Positions 26,718-35,168 of a DNA stretch of 64,000 bases are shown here, in pieces. The position numbers were made by a program, and so were the translations under genes. The first letter of the stretch is position 1. The number at the start of each line of letters is the position of its first letter. This DNA is from Phycisphaeraceae bacterium (GTDB lineage Bacteria; Planctomycetota; Phycisphaerae; Phycisphaerales; UBA1924): assembly GCA_019454185.1 (NCBI GenBank), contig CP075368.1:3699649-3763648 (forward strand), given 5' to 3'. The notes under the pieces are model-generated. The model worked only from the letters and a program-made list of their open reading frames with translations. It had not been told where the DNA came from and did not search any database.

Positions 26718-27074
26718 TCAGACCGAAGCGGCCTTGGCGCCTTTGGACGACATCGACTTGCCGGCGGCGGTGACTTCGACCATCGGGGGTTCTCCCTCGA
26801 GCCGGTCGCGCATGAGCCGCCCGCCCTTGAACTTGACGCTCCGCTTCGGGGGAACGCTGACGCGTTGAAGGGTCTTGGGGTTCTGGGCCGTGCGTGCGGC
26901 ACGGGACTTGACCTCGAAGACGCCGAAGTCACGGAACTCGAGGCGATTGCCCGCCGCCAGCTCGTCCGTGATCTGGTCGAGGAACATCTGCACGACGTCC
27001 TTGACGGTGGAGCGGCGAACGCCGGACTTCTCGGAGATCCGGTCGATGAGATCTTTTTTCGTGATCGTGGCCAT
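26718..27074 (-). CDS. HU/IHF-family DNA-binding protein
   Basis: A 118-residue protein from ATG at 27074. It begins MATITKKDLIDRISEKSGV, followed by VQMFLDQITDELAAGNRLEF, then RDFGVFEVKSRAARTAQNPK, the beta-arm region of HU/IHF proteins, and PPKRSVKFKGG. HU bends and compacts DNA in the nucleoid. It differs from the roughly 90-residue canonical HU by a 25-residue C-terminal extension rich in Lys/Ala/Ser (AAGKSMSSKGAKAASV), a tail type seen in several planctomycete HU proteins. A clear promoter with a palindrome in its spacer lies about 190 bases upstream. Confidence 0.93.
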   Translation of the reverse strand: MATITKKDLIDRISEKSGVRRSTVKDVVQMFLDQITDELAAGNRLEFRDFGVFEVKSRAARTAQNPKTLQRVSVPPKRSVKFKGGRLMRDRLEGEPPMVEVTAAGKSMSSKGAKAASV

Positions 27075-27433
27075 GCCAGAGGATCCCGTGACAGGGGGTG
27101 CAAGGAGCCCGACGATTCGATCGGTCGGCGACGATGTTGCTCCGCTGGACCCAACTCTGGATCCAACCGGGGCTGGCGGCGATCCGTGCCTGCCCATCAA
27201 CCCGACCGAGTGGTGAGAACGACCCACGCGGGTCCGGCGCGTCCTCCGCTGCCGGACCGAGCAAGTATCGCACACTTGCAAGTGCCGGTCAACGCCAAAC
27301 TTGGGACTGATCGACCTGTAGAAAAACCGTGCATATCCGGCGAGACGGGCTTGACACAGGGGTGCATGGCCGGTCCGAAAATAAGGTCAAGCGGGTGGAG
27401 CGGGCCGGTGCGGAGGCGTGTGGGGGCGGAGGT
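27075..27433. other. HU leader/promoter region (359 bases without a gene)
   Basis: This holds the HU promoter at 27264-27292, then a leader of about 190 bases on the minus strand. Between 27293 and 27433 I see no gene; a TTGACA at 27351 on the plus strand has no downstream plus-strand gene. Confidence 0.5.
27264..27292 (-). promoter_or_regulatory. HU promoter with palindromic spacer
   Basis: On the minus strand, TTGACC (27292-27287) is followed by a 17-base spacer and then GATACT (27269-27264). The spacer holds a perfect 12-bp palindrome CACTTGCAAGTG (27273-27284), well placed for a repressor site. Confidence 0.7.
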
Positions 27434-28306
27434 TCAGAAGCGGATGAGGACGCCGCCGAAGAGTCCGGCCATGCCGCCTTTCCAGCGGAATTTCTCTTCA
27501 TCGTCTCCGTCTTCGAGCGTGAAGGCGAGTTGCTGGTATCCGATCTGGACGCCGACATTCTCGATGGGTCTCCAGTGGAATCCCGCGACGATGTCCCACG
27601 AGAACGAGGTGTTGTCGCCGGGCATGTAGCCGAAGGCGGTTGTGACGTCGAAGCCGAAGCGCTCCCAGATCGCGAACTCGACGCGTGCGCCGAGCACGGG
27701 CTGTGCCCAGAGGTTGTCTTCGCTCTGCGAGTCGGTGGGCGTGGAGACCTTGAGATCGACATCGAAGAGCCGGATGCCGCCGAGGATGTCGATGCCGACC
27801 GCGCCGCCGATCACGCCCTTGGAGTTGCGATCGGTCTGATCCTGGAAGACGCGGTACGAGCCCACTGCTTCGAGCGTCCAAAAATCGAGCGACGATTCGA
27901 TGCGGTCTCCCGAGGCGATCGAGAGGTCTCCGAACTGGAACGAGGTGTCGGCGATGGCGGAGCGATCGTCGATCGAATAGGCGAAGCCGGAGAGCGAGAT
28001 ACGCCACTTGTCGCGCTGGAAGTGGATCTCCGCGTAGGGCGCGAGGCGGGTGTCGTCGAGGTTGATGTCATCGACCTTGACCTCTTTCGAGCTCATGTTG
28101 GAGCGATTGGGGAGCTTGAGGTCGCCGGCGGGGGCGATGTAGTGGACCGACGGTTCGAACTGCAGGGTCCAGCCGCTCATCAGCGGGGCCTCGGCGGTTG
28201 ACATGGGCGGGACTGCGCCGGAGGTCTCTTGCGCCAGCGCGAGCGGGGCGAAGGCGACGGATGAGATCAGAGCGAGAAGGGCTGAGCGAGGGGGACGGGC
28301 GTGCAT
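27434..28306 (-). CDS. Outer-membrane beta-barrel-like protein
   Basis: A 290-residue protein from ATG at 28306 with a signal peptide cut after LALAQ (about residue 26). The mature part consists of alternating amphipathic strands (WRISLSGFAYSIDDRSAIAD, FGFDVTTAFGYMPGDN, FSWDIVAGFHWRPIENVGVQ), and ends GLFGGVLIRF, a terminal aromatic typical of outer-membrane barrels. About 8-10 strands seem present. No specific family is recognised. It fits an organism with an outer membrane (see lptB). Confidence 0.75.
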   Translation of the reverse strand: MHARPPRSALLALISSVAFAPLALAQETSGAVPPMSTAEAPLMSGWTLQFEPSVHYIAPAGDLKLPNRSNMSSKEVKVDDINLDDTRLAPYAEIHFQRDKWRISLSGFAYSIDDRSAIADTSFQFGDLSIASGDRIESSLDFWTLEAVGSYRVFQDQTDRNSKGVIGGAVGIDILGGIRLFDVDLKVSTPTDSQSEDNLWAQPVLGARVEFAIWERFGFDVTTAFGYMPGDNTSFSWDIVAGFHWRPIENVGVQIGYQQLAFTLEDGDDEEKFRWKGGMAGLFGGVLIRF

Positions 28307-28527
28307 GCGATGCTCCAGCAGCGGACACTTTCGGGCCGAAGGAAAGATCGGATCGGGCGAGCGGGACGGCCGACGCGCCGACAGCCGCAAGGATAAGGTC
28401 TCTGAGGAGCCCGCGTGTGAACGAGCGAGCGGCACAATCCGGCAATGGCCCAGGTTCAGCAGCACGTGGGCCGGGCGAGGCGAGCCACCGCGAGGATGGA
28501 GCGGTGGCCGGGCGCGTTTCCGGGGCG

Positions 28528-28950
28528 ATGCGGATCGGGGGCGTGGATGTGGCGCCGAGCGCGCTGCGGTTCAGCTTTGTGGCCAGTTCCGGGCCGGGTG
28601 GGCAGAACGTCAACAAGCGCAGGACGCGGGCGGAGCTGCGGGTGTGGGTGCGGGATCTGGGGCTGGATCCGGCGGCGGCCGAGCGGCTCAGGGCGATGTC
28701 GGGTCCGATGGGGGCGGGGCTTGTGACGGAGGCGGGTGAACTGATCATCGAGTGCGATGAGCATCGCTCGCAGGGACGGAATAAGGACGAGGCGGTGGAG
28801 CGGCTGGAGCGGCTGATCCGGGCGGCGGTCGCAAGGCCGAAGGTGCGGAAGCCGACCAAGCCGAGCAAGGGGGCCAAGCGGAGGCGCCTGGAAGACAAGA
28901 AGCAGCGGGGGGCGATCAAGAAGAGACGGAGTGGGGGCGGGGAGGAGTGA
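28528..28950 (+). CDS. ArfB/YaeJ-like peptidyl-tRNA hydrolase (class I RF domain)
   Basis: A 140-residue protein from ATG at 28528 (GTG at 28504 is an alternative, with GGAG before it). It carries the catalytic GPGGQNVNK, preceded by RFSFVASS as in ArfB proteins. The C-terminus is highly basic (RPKVRKPTKPSKGAKRRRLE and KKQRGAIKKRRSG), the tail that enters the empty mRNA channel of stalled ribosomes. The protein would release nascent chains from ribosomes stalled without a stop codon. Length and tail match ArfB, not RF1/RF2, as it lacks the stop codon recognition domain. Confidence 0.9.
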   Translation: MRIGGVDVAPSALRFSFVASSGPGGQNVNKRRTRAELRVWVRDLGLDPAAAERLRAMSGPMGAGLVTEAGELIIECDEHRSQGRNKDEAVERLERLIRAAVARPKVRKPTKPSKGAKRRRLEDKKQRGAIKKRRSGGGEE

Positions 28951-28959
28951 GGCCGAGTG

Positions 28960-29090
28960 TTTGAACGCGAGGGCGAAGAGAACGCAGAGGCCGCGGAGGG
29001 AGCGGAGTTTCGCAGAGGGGGAGAAGAGTCTGAACGCGAAGATCGCGAAGAAGAGTTGAACGCGGAGGAACGCGGAGAAGAGGGGACAGA
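28960..29090. repeat. GAACGCGAAGATCGCGAAG-type repeat array
   Basis: Several imperfect units of GAACGCGGAGG(A)CGCGGAG and GAACGCGAAGATCGCGAAGA occur. A close relative lies at 39964-40024. The stretch is purine-rich on the plus strand and has no hairpin as clear as the other families. Confidence 0.65.
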
Positions 29091-29225
29091 GGGACAATGG
29101 GACGGAGGCGTGGAGATCAGCGCCGCGGGAGGAGTGTGGGAGATCGAGAGGGAGGCAGGACCTTGCTTGGCTTGGCGCACGACGAGGGAAGATGTACATT
29201 CCACGTTGCTTGAAGGGAGGCCAGC

Positions 29226-30527
29226 GTGGATATTCAAGATCTCTTATCGCGTTTCCGTTCCAAGGATGAGCCGACTCATGATGCCGCACGCAAAGAGATG
29301 ATGGATGCGGCACGCGCGGGCCTGCTCGACAGCCGGGCGCTGCTGGCGGTGCTCCAGGCGATCGACGGCCCGATGCCACCCTCGAAGTACGAGTGGATGG
29401 ACCCGGCGTCGAATCTGGTTTGGGTTGTGCGCGATGGCTCTCTCGCAAGATCGGAGGCCGCGCCGCCGATTGCGGCGGTTGTCGAGACCTTCAAGCGAGC
29501 CAAACCCGAGACGCGCGAGAACATCTTGCAACTGTTTGCCACGCGACCGAGTGCCGAGTCAGCCAAAGCGTATGTTGAGGCGATCACCGGTCGATTGACG
29601 GGCGGCTATCCCTTCAAGTCGGAGGGGTATGTGTCGATCATGGGCTTTGGTGCGAAGCAGTTGCATCCCGGCGCGCCGCCTGCCGCTACGCTGGAGGTTA
29701 CTGCGGCGCTCTTTCCTGCGGTCCTCGAGGCGACGAAGTGGGAGCCGCTGCGCAACCCGATCTATCTGATGCTGCTGGAGTTTCTGAAGTACAAGTTGAT
29801 CGGTCCGGAGTCAATCGCGCCGTGCGAGCGCGAGTTTGTTGCGGCGCTCCATGAGTCAAACCAGAAAGCACTCTCGCTGCAGGAGGAGAACAAGCCGGGC
29901 CACTTCAACTGGAAGTATGACGGGCCGTACGCCGAGGTGCGCGATCTGACGGGCATTCTGCTCGATCTGGCGGGCCATTGGAACTCGGCTGGTGTGATCG
30001 AAGCGATGAAGCGCGTGCCGGCTTTCACGGATCCACGCCTTCAGATGTTCCATGCGTTCTCACGGCTGAGTCTTGGGATTCCGGTCGATCCGGCGGAACT
30101 GGTGCGTATCGCGGAGTCGCCACGCGAGTGCTACACGCTGCGCATGTTCACGGAAGGAACGGAGTGGGAGCGATTCCTGCCTCCGGCGTGCTTTGATCAA
30201 AAGCAACTCGCGCGTGGCCACATGGTCGACTGGCTCACATTCGGCACCGAGTTGAATCGCGAGCCGGACGAGATTGAACTGATTCACGTCGAAACACGGC
30301 GCGAGGGGAAGCTCTTCAAACGCGGGCCACACGTCGACTACTACTTCTACAAGTACCGTGTGACAGAAGAGTTCTGGGCAAAGGAGAAGGGCTGGATGGT
30401 CGGCATGGCTGGCGGCTACCAGCGCACGCTGCGCGGCACGACGATGCACGACGGGGGCACCTTTAGCCAGTTCGCGTCGTTCGAAGAGAAGTCCATCAAG
30501 GAGCACGTGAAGGATTACTTGGACTGA
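29226..30527 (+). CDS. Unknown 433-residue protein
   Basis: The start is GTG at 29226, with GGGAGG eight bases upstream. The sequence is largely alpha-helical and well formed, with no signal peptide. I do not recognise a family. Features include a helical N-terminal part (LLSRFRSKDEPTHDAARKEM), a middle with ENILQLFATRPSAESAKAY resembling HEAT-like helices, and a C-terminal beta-rich part with YYFYKYRVTEEFWAKEKGWM. Codon pattern matches neighbours. It may be a cytoplasmic scaffold protein, but this is a guess. Confidence 0.7.
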   Translation: MDIQDLLSRFRSKDEPTHDAARKEMMDAARAGLLDSRALLAVLQAIDGPMPPSKYEWMDPASNLVWVVRDGSLARSEAAPPIAAVVETFKRAKPETRENILQLFATRPSAESAKAYVEAITGRLTGGYPFKSEGYVSIMGFGAKQLHPGAPPAATLEVTAALFPAVLEATKWEPLRNPIYLMLLEFLKYKLIGPESIAPCEREFVAALHESNQKALSLQEENKPGHFNWKYDGPYAEVRDLTGILLDLAGHWNSAGVIEAMKRVPAFTDPRLQMFHAFSRLSLGIPVDPAELVRIAESPRECYTLRMFTEGTEWERFLPPACFDQKQLARGHMVDWLTFGTELNREPDEIELIHVETRREGKLFKRGPHVDYYFYKYRVTEEFWAKEKGWMVGMAGGYQRTLRGTTMHDGGTFSQFASFEEKSIKEHVKDYLD

Positions 30528-30552
30528 GCGTGCGTGCTTCCCGTGCGGTCCG

Positions 30553-31644
30553 TCACTTCCGCTTGTACTCCGCCGCGCCGGAGGTGAGTGTGATGAGGGC
30601 GTCGGATTCGAGGTAGGTCTTGGCCACGTGGGAGACGGCCTCGTCATCGGCTCTGAGGTAGCAATCGAAGAAGGCGGTTGTGCCGCTGGAGACGGCGGCT
30701 GTGATCACTTCGATGTCGGTGGTCGGGTTCTCGCGGAGCATGGTGGTGAGCGACTTGCCTTGGTATGAGCCGTGGGTTGCGCCGTCGATGTAGATGAGAT
30801 ACTTGTCGCCGGGCTTGGCGTATTCGAAGGGCTCGCGGCGGGACTCGGGGGTCTCGTTTGAGATCGGCGAGGTGTCGAGGGATCCGGCGATGACCATCAG
30901 GGGTCCGGCGATGTCGGACCAGGAGTCTTTGGCGAGGGAGCGGTTGGTGGTGCCCTGGCCGCTGATGAGGATCGCGGCGGTGATGCGCGGGTCCGCGTGG
31001 GACTTCAACCGAAGGGAGCCCCAGCGCGGGCCTCGGACTTTCGCGCCGAAGGCGATCTGCGTGGTGTACGCGCCGGCGGAGTGGCCGGCCATGCCGATGC
31101 GGGTGGCGTCGATGGTGAGGCGCGACGCTTCGGGGAGGTTGTTGTTCAGCGCATCGGTGATCGCGGGGATGGCGTCGATGATGAAGGAGCAGTCGGCAAG
31201 CCGGTCGGGGCCATCGACATCGAGAAGGAGTCGTTGTGGGTTCTCGCGCAGCCCGGAGAGATCCTGGCCGTTTCGGCGGCGGAGGGCGATGGAGTCTGAG
31301 TGCGTGGGGTGAACGACGATGTAGCCGCGTGAGGCCCAGTGGGTGGAGAGTTCTGGGAACGCATCCTTCGCGCCGCCCGCGCCGTGGGAGAAGATGATGA
31401 GGGGGAGGGGCGCGTGGGTCGCGCCGGGCGCGGATGCCGGCAGTTTGGGCGCACGGATGCGGAGATCGAGGTCTTTGGCTCGGGGCTCATCGTGGAGCGT
31501 GAGGTCGAGTGTGACGACTTCGAGGGCTGGCGCGTTGGTGGCGTACGCGTGCTCAGGTTGCAGCGTGAATGCGGGCTTGGCCGGTGCGGGTTGAAGGAAC
31601 AACCCGAGCGACGCGACGAGCGGCAGGATGAATGAGAGAGGCAT
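30553..31644 (-). CDS. Secreted alpha/beta hydrolase (PAF-acetylhydrolase/esterase-like)
   Basis: A 363-residue protein from ATG at 31644 with a signal peptide (cut near residue 22). The alpha/beta-hydrolase fold is shown by the oxyanion-hole region LIIFSHGAGGAKDAF, the nucleophile elbow GHSAGAYTT, the acid region VIAGSLDTSP, and the catalytic His in IDGATHGSY. The closest recognisable relatives are platelet-activating factor acetylhydrolase-like or dienelactone hydrolase-like exported enzymes. It would hydrolyse esters in the periplasm; the substrate is unknown. It reads toward the 29226 gene and ends 25 bases from it. Confidence 0.85.
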   Translation of the reverse strand: MPLSFILPLVASLGLFLQPAPAKPAFTLQPEHAYATNAPALEVVTLDLTLHDEPRAKDLDLRIRAPKLPASAPGATHAPLPLIIFSHGAGGAKDAFPELSTHWASRGYIVVHPTHSDSIALRRRNGQDLSGLRENPQRLLLDVDGPDRLADCSFIIDAIPAITDALNNNLPEASRLTIDATRIGMAGHSAGAYTTQIAFGAKVRGPRWGSLRLKSHADPRITAAILISGQGTTNRSLAKDSWSDIAGPLMVIAGSLDTSPISNETPESRREPFEYAKPGDKYLIYIDGATHGSYQGKSLTTMLRENPTTDIEVITAAVSSGTTAFFDCYLRADDEAVSHVAKTYLESDALITLTSGAAEYKRK

Positions 31645-31723
31645 GCGAGTACCCCCGTGATGCGTGTGCCCAGTTCAACGCCGCGGGGAGAAGTAGATTG
31701 CCGGGTGTGCGAGCCCTTCGGTT

Positions 31724-32674
31724 TCAGTCGTCCATGAGGGGCTTGCGCGGCTTCGGGGCGGGAGCGGGTTTGGGAGCGGAGGTGGGGCCGCCGAAGATGG
31801 CGGCATCGAGACTCGCGGGCCCCGCACCGAGGAAGAAGAGGGAGACTGCGGATGCGAAGAGGGAGAACTGGAGCATGAGGTGCTGCCATGCGGGGTCCAT
31901 CATGGCGTAGTTGGGTAGGAAGCCGAACTGGGCGGTGCCGCCTTGGATGGCGGGGCCGATCTCGGTGAGCCACATGGCGACGGCCATGATGGAGGCGAGT
32001 CCGAGGGCGGAGAGGCGTGTGAAGAGGCCGATGACGAGGAGTGCTGCGGCGATGATCTCTGTGAGTATCGCGGCCCATGCGAGGAGGGCGGGCCAGGGTC
32101 TTTGTGCGAGGCGCTCGGGGGCGAGGGGCATGGGTGTGGAGCCATCGGGGCCGGGCGCGGGGTGTGCCGCGGCGTGGATGCTGAGTGCGATCATGAGCCC
32201 TGGCTTGACCTTTGCACCGTCGGGGAAGTCGGCGGCGGTGTAGGTGGGCTCGGGCTTTGTGGGTGTGGTGGTTGGGGCGGGTGTTTGAGGTGCTGGCTCT
32301 GTGGGTTGGAGGCGAGTGAGGTGTGGGATGTGAAGGGGAGAGCCGGCGTCGGCGCGGGTGGAATCGGGCGGCGCGGATTCGGGGGTGCCGGTGGGGGTGC
32401 CTGTGGGGGGTGGCGTGGGCGCGTCGGTTGGCGGCACGATGGGTGTGGGGGCGGTGGGATCGGGGAGTGGGGGGACGCGCGAGTCGGGCGAGGGGCTGGA
32501 GGGAGAGGGGGGTGGGGAGATTGCGCCGAGGTTGGCGAGTTGGGCGGCTTGTTCGGGCGAGGCGTCGATGGTGTGGATGACTTTGTTGAGCCCTGCGAAG
32601 AGGAAGATCGCGGCGAGCATGAGTCGGAGTGAGAGGGGTGCGAGTGCGAGGGCGATGGTGTCGCGGGTGCGCAT
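31724..32674 (-). CDS. DoxX-like membrane protein with a long Pro-rich loop
   Basis: A 316-residue protein from ATG at 32674. The first helix (LSLRLMLAAIFLFAGLNKVI, about 13-35) has the LFAGLNK signature of DoxX family proteins. Then comes a loop of about 150 residues rich in Pro, Thr and Ser, followed by three helices (about 205-285) with LAWAAILTEIIAAALLVIGL and a short Pro-Lys tail. DoxX proteins are small quinone-linked or redox-associated membrane proteins of about 130-150 residues; the insert makes this twice as long. Translation further upstream is excluded because the frame would run into the tRNA gene. Confidence 0.75.
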   Translation of the reverse strand: MRTRDTIALALAPLSLRLMLAAIFLFAGLNKVIHTIDASPEQAAQLANLGAISPPPSPSSPSPDSRVPPLPDPTAPTPIVPPTDAPTPPPTGTPTGTPESAPPDSTRADAGSPLHIPHLTRLQPTEPAPQTPAPTTTPTKPEPTYTAADFPDGAKVKPGLMIALSIHAAAHPAPGPDGSTPMPLAPERLAQRPWPALLAWAAILTEIIAAALLVIGLFTRLSALGLASIMAVAMWLTEIGPAIQGGTAQFGFLPNYAMMDPAWQHLMLQFSLFASAVSLFFLGAGPASLDAAIFGGPTSAPKPAPAPKPRKPLMDD

Positions 32675-32876
32675 GTCGGGCTCCGGTGTGGTCGAGCGGC
32701 GGGCGGGCGCGGGGGCGCGCGAGCCGCGGGGGATCATAGATGATCGGTCGATGTTCCCCGGACTGATCGGGTTTCGCTGTTGATCGGGAATGGGGGGCTG
32801 CGGTTGCGGGGGCGCGTGAGTATGTGGAGGCGGTTGGTGGGTTGGCGTTGGGGGCGAGTAGGATTGTGGACACCGA

Positions 32877-32960
32877 GCGGGTGTGGCGGAACTGGCAGAC
32901 GCGCGGGATTTAGGTTCCCGTGGCCGAAAGGTCGTGCAGGTTCGATTCCTGTCACCCGCA
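32877..32960 (+). tRNA. tRNA-Leu (anticodon UAG)
   Basis: An 84-base cloverleaf. The acceptor stem is GCGGGTG (32877-32883) paired with CACCCGC (32953-32959), with discriminator A at 32960. The anticodon stem-loop CGGGA-TTTAGGT-TCCCG gives TAG in the anticodon position. A long variable arm (GGCCGAAAGGTC) is typical of a leucine tRNA, and the T-arm contains GGTTCGATTCC. CCA is not encoded. Confidence 0.95.
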
Positions 32961-33014
32961 TTGAGTCGGGCCAACCCTTGAGGGGTTGGACCGGGGGTAG
33001 GTCAGGCAGAGTTA

Positions 33015-33098
33015 GGGTGGCATGCCTGCTCGCAGAGCAGGCATGTTCTGGGGTTTGAAAGGCATGCCTGCCCTTCGGGCCGGGCAAGCATGCCACCC
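33015..33098. repeat. Paired REP palindromes upstream of the RAYT gene
   Basis: Element one (33015-33044) is GGTGGCATGCCTGCTCGCAG followed by AGCAGGCATG. Element two (33061-33098) begins GGCATGCCTGC, has a TTCGGGCC turn and ends GCAAGCATGCCACC. The two face each other, with GGTGGCATGC at the outer left and GCATGCCACC at the outer right, like the BIME pairs found with RAYT genes. Confidence 0.88.
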
Positions 33099-33119
33099 GG
33101 GTACGTTACACTGCTTGGT

Positions 33120-33701
33120 GTGGTTGATCCCATTGAATACAAGCGTCTGAAGCGTCGGGAGGTGACAGGTCAGGCCCGAGCGCTGAACTTCTCGTGCTTC
33201 AACTCACGCCCTTTTCTCCAATCGGAACGCGCGTGTCTGTGGCTGGCTGAGGCGATCAGGGTGAATCTCGACAGGCACGTTTGCCATCTGTGGGCATACT
33301 GCTTCATGCCCACACACGTCCACTTGCTGGTGTATCCGCAGGCCGATCCGCCGCGCGTGGGTTGGTTTCTCGAATCGGTGAAGAAGTCGGTCGCGCTACG
33401 AGCGAAGCACTGGACGCAGACGCACGCACCGCATCGGCTCGCGGCGATGGCGGACGTTCGCCCGGACGGAAGGATCGTGCATCGGTTCTGGGAGCGAGGT
33501 GGCGGCTACGACCGGAATCTCTTCAAGGCGAGGGCGATCTGGTCCATGATCGACTACATCCACAGGAATCCGGTTTCTGACGGATTGTGCGAGAGAACCA
33601 GTGAATGGCGATGGTCCAGCGCGGGGTGGTATAGGGACAAGTCGCAGGGCGTGTTAACTCTGGATGTTTCCATGCGTCCCGCGAGGCCTGATAGACCGTA
33701 G
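33120..33701 (+). CDS. REP-associated tyrosine transposase (RAYT, Y1-HUH family)
   Basis: A 193-residue protein from GTG at 33120; an ATG at 33090 lies inside the REP palindrome and would add 10 residues. It shows the Y1 transposase (IS200-like) HUH motif in YCFMPTHVHLLV (His66-x-His68) and the nucleophile Tyr in DYIHRNPV (Tyr146). The N-terminal RREVTGQARALNFSCFNSRP is typical of RAYT proteins. RAYTs cut and move single-stranded REP hairpins and are usually single-copy chromosomal genes bordered by their own REPs, exactly as here (33015-33098 and 33708-33796). Probably active, since all key residues are present. Confidence 0.92.
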   Translation: MVDPIEYKRLKRREVTGQARALNFSCFNSRPFLQSERACLWLAEAIRVNLDRHVCHLWAYCFMPTHVHLLVYPQADPPRVGWFLESVKKSVALRAKHWTQTHAPHRLAAMADVRPDGRIVHRFWERGGGYDRNLFKARAIWSMIDYIHRNPVSDGLCERTSEWRWSSAGWYRDKSQGVLTLDVSMRPARPDRP

Positions 33702-33707
33702 AAATGC

Positions 33708-33796
33708 GCATGCTTGCTCTACGAGCAAGCATGCCACCCGAACTTTCTTTCTCTCACGCAAGAAGACATGCCTGCTCTACGAGCAGGCATGCCACG
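33708..33796. repeat. Two REP palindromes downstream of the RAYT gene
   Basis: Element one (33708-33739) is GCATGCTTGC-TCTACGA-GCAAGCATGC followed by CACCC. Element two (33766-33796) is ACATGCCTGC-TCTACGA-GCAGGCATG followed by CCACG. Both share the TCTACGA loop and the orientation. Confidence 0.9.
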
Positions 33797-33827
33797 CAGC
33801 ACATGGGATGTGTGTCGGTAACGATGT

Positions 33828-35168
33828 TTACACCCGGATCTTCTCGCGTACCGGATGCTGGAGCGAGATGGGATCTGGATAGCGGAAGATCTTGCCCTCG
33901 TAGTTGCGGAGGAGGAGCTCATCGCCTTCGCGTCCGACGACGTACTCGGGGGCGAGGGGGATTTTGCCGCCGCCGCCGGGGCCGTCGATGACGTATTGCG
34001 GCACGGCGTATCCGGTGGTGTGGCCTCGGAGGGCCTCGATGATCTTGAGTCCTGCCTCGACGGGTGTTCTGAAGTGCGAGGAGCCGGGGATGGGGTCGCA
34101 CTGGTAGATGTAGTAGGGGCGGACGCGGATCTTCAGAAGGTTGTGCATCAGCGACTTCATGGTCTCCGGGTTGTCGTTGGTGCCCTTCAAGAGGACGGTC
34201 TGGCTGCCGAGCGGGATGCCGGCGTTGACGAGGCGGCCGCAGGACTGGGCGACTTCGGGCGTGACCTCGCGCGGGTGCATGAAGTGGACGGACATCCAGA
34301 AGGGGTGGCACTTCTGGAGGATGGAGACGAGGTTGGGGGTGATGCGCTGGGGAAGGACGGCGGGGATCTTGCTGCCGATGCGGATGAACTCGACGTGGGG
34401 GATGGCGCGGAGGCGCGTCAGGAGCCAGTCGATCTTGTCATCGTTCATCGTGAGCGGGTCGCCGCCGGAGATGAGGACGTCGCGGATCTCGGGGGTGGCC
34501 TCGATGTAGGCGAGGGCCCGCTCGAACTGCTTGGTGTTGAAGTGGTACTCGCCGGTCTTGCCGACGAGGCGAGAGCGGGTGCAGTAGCGGCAGTAGGTGG
34601 CGCAGAACGAGGTGACGAGGAAGAGCACGCGATCGGGGTAGCGGTGAACGAGGCCTTCGACGGGCATGTCGCCGTCTTCGTTGAGGGGGTCTTCGGCTTC
34701 CTGCTCGGAGTGGATGAGCTCGCCGCCGGTGGGGACCATGGTGCGGCGGATGGGGTCGTCGGCATCCTCGGGATCGATGAGTGAGGCGTAGTAGGGGGTG
34801 ATGCCGACGGGGAGCTGCCCGCCGAGGTGGGTGACGGTGTCGCGTTCATCCTTGGAGAGGGTGAAGGCGCGCTGGAGGGTGTCCAGATCACGGATGCGCA
34901 TGCGGAGCTGCCACTTCCAGTCGTTCCACTGGGCGTCGGTGGCGTCGGGGAAGACGCGGGCGCGGAAACGGCGCGTGCGTTCGGATTGCACAAAGCCGTC
35001 TGCGCGTGAGGCCTCCGCGGCTTCGCGGGCAGTCATCTGCTCGCTGAAGATTCGTGGAGCGGCCTGATTGGGAACGGGGGGCGGCGGAGTGAGCCGCGGG
35101 ATACTTGGGGGCTCGTCGTCGTCTGAGCCGGTCTCTCGCGAGTTGTCGCAGGAGGCGGCATCGCTCAT
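33828..35168 (-). CDS. KamA-family radical SAM enzyme (lysine 2,3-aminomutase-like)
   Basis: A 446-residue protein from ATG at 35168; an earlier ATG at 35321 has no good ribosome-binding site. The radical SAM cluster motif is SFCATYCRYCTRS (C-x3-C-x2-C). A SAM-binding glycine motif is present in LISGGDPLTM. The PLP-binding Lys is within DGPGGGGKIPL, which marks lysine 2,3-aminomutase and its relatives. It would move an amino group on lysine or glutamate by a PLP-assisted radical; EpmB-type enzymes, which act on EF-P, are related but shorter. No epmA or efp is adjacent. The N-terminal 90 residues are poorly conserved and Pro-rich. Confidence 0.88.
   Translation of the reverse strand: MSDAASCDNSRETGSDDDEPPSIPRLTPPPPVPNQAAPRIFSEQMTAREAAEASRADGFVQSERTRRFRARVFPDATDAQWNDWKWQLRMRIRDLDTLQRAFTLSKDERDTVTHLGGQLPVGITPYYASLIDPEDADDPIRRTMVPTGGELIHSEQEAEDPLNEDGDMPVEGLVHRYPDRVLFLVTSFCATYCRYCTRSRLVGKTGEYHFNTKQFERALAYIEATPEIRDVLISGGDPLTMNDDKIDWLLTRLRAIPHVEFIRIGSKIPAVLPQRITPNLVSILQKCHPFWMSVHFMHPREVTPEVAQSCGRLVNAGIPLGSQTVLLKGTNDNPETMKSLMHNLLKIRVRPYYIYQCDPIPGSSHFRTPVEAGLKIIEALRGHTTGYAVPQYVIDGPGGGGKIPLAPEYVVGREGDELLLRNYEGKIFRYPDPISLQHPVREKIRV

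Noticed and set aside
27351..27384. Plus-strand promoter TTGACA ... AAATAA
   Set aside because: Spacer is too long and no plus-strand gene follows before the convergent beta-barrel gene.
32675..32974. N-terminal extension of the DoxX-like protein
   Set aside because: It would require translating through the antisense of the tRNA-Leu gene, and is Pro/His/Ser-rich with no pattern.
33015..33796. CRISPR array
   Set aside because: The repeats are palindromic, few, unevenly spaced and flank a RAYT gene; there are no regular spacers or cas genes anywhere in the window.
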